Source: Micrasema longulum
Lineage: Eukaryota > Arthropoda > Insecta > Trichoptera > Brachycentridae
Assembly (NCBI GenBank): GCA_022494885.1
Contig: JAGVSM010000210.1
Coordinates: forward strand, 124,001-188,000
Length of the DNA: 64,000 nt
Reading direction: 5' to 3'
Shown in pieces: positions 61,819-64,000 of this stretch. The position numbers were made by a program, and so were the translations under genes. The stretch's first letter is position 1. Each line of letters opens with the position of its first letter. The notes beneath the pieces were generated by a model that saw nothing but the letters and a program-made list of their open reading frames with translations, ran no database searches and was not told where the DNA came from.

Positions 61819-62659
61819 GCTACTCGTATGTCTATTTTTTCAATTTTGCAAACATTTGCCATATTATAACATAATACTCAACCCGCTTTTAGAGTTGCCC
61901 ATACGGACAAAAAACATTATATAATTATAAAACACGAAGTTAGCTACAGTTTACAGCAATCAACGGGATGTATGTAGTATGTACTAAGGTCGGTAATTGC
62001 AATCGCAAATCGAAACCGTCCGTCACACGTTTGCCACACGCTTTTGTTCTGTGCAATAGAGCAAAATGGCTTCTCTATAAGCGTGCGAATTACTACTCTG
62101 AGGGAATAACCAATCTTTTTGTTTTTTATGTGTCAGTGCTATACCCTAGCGACTTTATACTTGCATAATACTCTTAAGTCTACTTCTTTCGTTCGTTTCT
62201 TTAAAAGGAGTATTTATTTTCTCAGAACTTACTCAATTATTCAACTTTATTCTACATGTTGTGCCTAATATTTAAAAAACAGACAATTTCATTTTGTATT
62301 CGAACGAACACAATATTGTGCATTTGAGGGTTAAAAGCTTGCGGGGGGTAGTAGGTATTGTAGACGGGTTAAGGCTGCATTAATTGGGGCAACTTGCTCC
62401 CGACTTTTGGATTACGGGGAATATTCAGGTATGAACAGTAAACAGGTAACAGTATACTGACATAATGTACTTTCCATTAATGGAGAACGGAAAATTCGCT
62501 GATAAATATCATTTGATATGATGTGTACATTTGGACGTAATTTGATTCAGTTCATTTATATTTTAACATCATCAAACCGAATATTCGCACCCAATAGAGC
62601 ATATGACACTGCATTGTTAAATTAAATGCAGCGTAAAAATAAAAGTAATTATATCGAAT
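61819..62659. other. Unassigned
   Basis: AACATCATCAAACCGAATAT then GCATATGACACTGCATTGTT near 62565 may be a decayed SINE A tail on the minus strand. The frame 61968-62168 is not recognised. Confidence 0.35.
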
Positions 62660-62764
62660 CAATCCCCACAAAAAATAAGGTTACAAACCCTATAAACGTT
62701 TAGATTTCATACTTTCTTTCCTAAAGAATTTATCCACCTCTGTTAAGATACTTACCGATTTATT
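62660..62764 (+). repeat. Family C repeat fragment, decayed
   Basis: GGTTACAAACCCTATAAACG, TTTAGATTTCATACTTTCTT and TTTATCCACCTCTGTTAAGA follow GGTCATAAGCCCTGTAAATGCC...CTCTGTTGC with many changes. Confidence 0.5.
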
Positions 62765-63130
62765 ATGAAGAATGCAGTTATGTGTGTGAAATTTAACCAG
62801 AATCTTGGACGAGTGCTTATGACTCGATGGTAAAAATCCTGGAAAAGATGTGAAGACAAATCCGCCTCGCAGTGTTGTGATTGGCCCGTCTGCCTACCAA
62901 GCTGAGGTCCTGGGTTCGATTTCTGGAAGAGTCAACATTAAATGTAAAATGTTCATTAAGTTGTTTTCACAAAAATATTTTATTGTCCCCGAAATGGCAC
63001 CTGAATCGTAAGACTGATCATCCTATCTTCATCTAAGAGAAATGATCAACACATGTTGTAGTTGGGTGTACCTACCAATGCAATGCCCTATGTACCATTA
63101 GGCGCGGAAAGGAGGTGATGATCAGATGAT
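62765..63130 (+). mobile_element. Composite SINE (module D plus SINE A), complete
   Basis: D part: GAATGCAGTTATGTGTGTGA, ACCAGAATCTTGGACGAGTG, CTTATGACTCGATGGTAAAA, ATCCTGGAAAAGATGTGAAG. Head: CCGCCTCGCAGTGTTGTGAT, CGTCTGCCTACCAAGCTGAG, GTCCTGGGTTCGATTTCTGG. Body and tail: AATGGCACCTGAATCGTAAG, ACTGATCATCCTATCTTCAT, GCAATGCCCTATGTACCATT, AGGCGCGGAAAGGAGGTGAT. Same architecture as 54145-54494. Confidence 0.82.
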
Positions 63131-63435
63131 AATATTTACGCCAAAATATTTAACCCTTAAGAGACATCTAGCGATATACATATGAAATAATTTCAGTTTG
63201 ATATGGTTTTGTGTCTTGGCTAAACTTCATCATGGAACCAAACCACTGACAATAAAAATATTCATCGCCTGCTACGGAGTTTGGTTTGATTGTGTTTTTA
63301 TATTACGTACTTTATATTTCGTATTCAAAGAAGTTGTTTCATTCTGAACTATTGATAAACACATATTTTTTTATTGAATTATATTTCAGCTTCTTAAATA
63401 TGATTTGTTTATTTTATTTTACAATAGGCCGTATA
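63131..63435. other. Unassigned AT-rich 5' flank of the tRNA gene
   Basis: No element recognised. Upstream elements of tRNA genes are not conserved enough to call. Confidence 0.4.
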
Positions 63436-63508
63436 GGTTCCGTAGTGTAGCGGTTATCACGTCTGCTTTACACGCAGAAGGTCGCCGGTTCGATCCCGGC
63501 CGGAACCA
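63436..63508 (+). tRNA. tRNA-Val, anticodon TAC
   Basis: 73 nt, no intron, CCA not encoded. Acceptor stem GGTTCCG pairs with CGGAACC (7/7), discriminator A. Anticodon stem TCTGC/GCAGA, loop TTTACAC with anticodon TAC, reading GUA valine codons (and GUG by wobble). T arm GCCGG/CCGGC around TTCGATC. A box within GTGTAGCGGTTATCACG and B box GGTTCGATCCC are intact internal Pol III promoters. A T7 run lies 7 nt downstream. Unlike the SINE heads here, all stems are perfect and no SINE body follows, so this is a functional gene rather than a pseudogene. Confidence 0.96.
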
Positions 63509-63514
63509 ACTCAA

Positions 63515-63521
63515 TTTTTTT
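63515..63521 (+). terminator. Pol III terminator of tRNA-Val
   Basis: Seven consecutive T, 7 nt after the mature 3' end, flanked by CTCAA and TTGAG words that could form a small hairpin around the T run. It is the expected sole termination signal for Pol III. Confidence 0.85.
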
Positions 63522-63589
63522 ATTGAGTTCATTTTTATTTTAATGTTAAATTTATTTATATTTCAGTGTTTCGTAAAAAACCAAATTAA

Positions 63590-63780
63590 TTCAAAATTAC
63601 ACTCTTTTACATATTCTTGAATATGTTAAGGCTTTTTAAGGCTGTGTCCGTGTTAAGCCATAATAATTAACCATAAAAAAATACGTAGTAAACTAAATTA
63701 AATTATAATAACATGTGATATTGTAGAATAGCAATCCAGAAAAACAAAGTACAACTAATAAAATTCCAAAGAGTTTAACA
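63590..63780. repeat. Dispersed repeat K, copy 2
   Basis: CTTGAATATGTTAAGGCTTT, TTAAGGCTGTGTCCGTGTTA, AGCCATAATAATTAACCATA, TAGCAATCCAGAAAAACAAA: matches 48950-49130. It begins about 70 bp downstream of the tRNA gene. Confidence 0.72.
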
Positions 63781-64000
63781 TGATTAATAATCAGACATAA
63801 ATATTAAAATATAAATTATACAAATTTAATTACTTACTAACAAAGATAAAAAATAATAGTTTTATTGAAATCAACAGAAAATAATATTTATTCATTTATT
63901 TTACCTAAACAAACAGTCCATTCCATATAATTTCTACCCATCTATTTATTTTTACTAAAATAATATCAACTGACTAATAATATAATATCAACTATTTATG

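Overview
The window looks like gene-poor, AT-rich DNA (roughly 70% A+T by eye) from an animal nuclear genome, most likely an insect or another arthropod. The reasons are an intact eukaryotic-type tRNA-Val gene with internal promoter boxes and a T-run terminator, mariner-type and related DDE transposase relics, a Penelope-type GIY-YIG endonuclease relic, at least fifteen decayed non-LTR retrotransposon tails (including RTE-type), and several tRNA-derived SINE families. I found no convincing host protein-coding gene. Almost every open frame over 60 codons is either AT-rich noise or the tail of a mobile element. The one convincing host gene is tRNA-Val(TAC) at 63436-63508.

Layout. 1-5.3 kb: a MITE split by a retrotransposon tail, a Penelope-like hairpin, an RTE tail and a repeat split by a non-LTR element. 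5.3-9.3 kb: mostly unassigned AT-rich DNA with one diverged 155-bp duplication. 9.3-16.3 kb: a DDE transposase relic, SINEs, three non-LTR relics, a near-perfect 170-bp inverted repeat of Penelope-like type and an inverted pair of the main dispersed repeat. 16.3-24.8 kb: sparse, with a 10-bp GC-rich minisatellite, a mariner relic carrying an internal 54-bp duplication and an isolated GC-rich block. 24.8-33.6 kb: the best-preserved non-LTR reading frame (about 147 open codons), then more RT and RTE relics. 33.8-43.4 kb: dense SINEs, a MITE with perfect 23-bp terminal repeats, RT relics, an inverted pair of one non-LTR 3' end, a foldback element and a permuted repeat unit of 382 bp. 45.5-46.8 kb: two promoter-like TATA/initiator arrangements, the second resembling an LTR. 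47.7-50 kb: an RT relic, SINEs and a frameshifted GIY-YIG endonuclease. 51.3-57.8 kb: two further MITEs (one hAT-like, one TTAA-flanked), composite SINEs, an RT relic and a mariner relic beside an 80-bp palindrome. 58-64 kb: nested SINE/repeat/retroelement structures and the tRNA gene.

How the parts relate. The non-LTR elements are 5' truncated, and several families each end in their own short hairpin just before an A-rich tail, as expected if each reverse transcriptase recognises its own 3' end. Three SINE families with tRNA-like heads are parasites of such machinery. The dispersed repeat called family C here (about 0.38 kb) occurs at about a dozen loci in circularly permuted, inverted and foldback arrangements, and serves as a landing pad or invader in three nested insertions. 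It is the least explained component of the window. Family letters (A, B, C and so on) are local labels given here, not database names. All family assignments were made by reading the sequence, with no database search.
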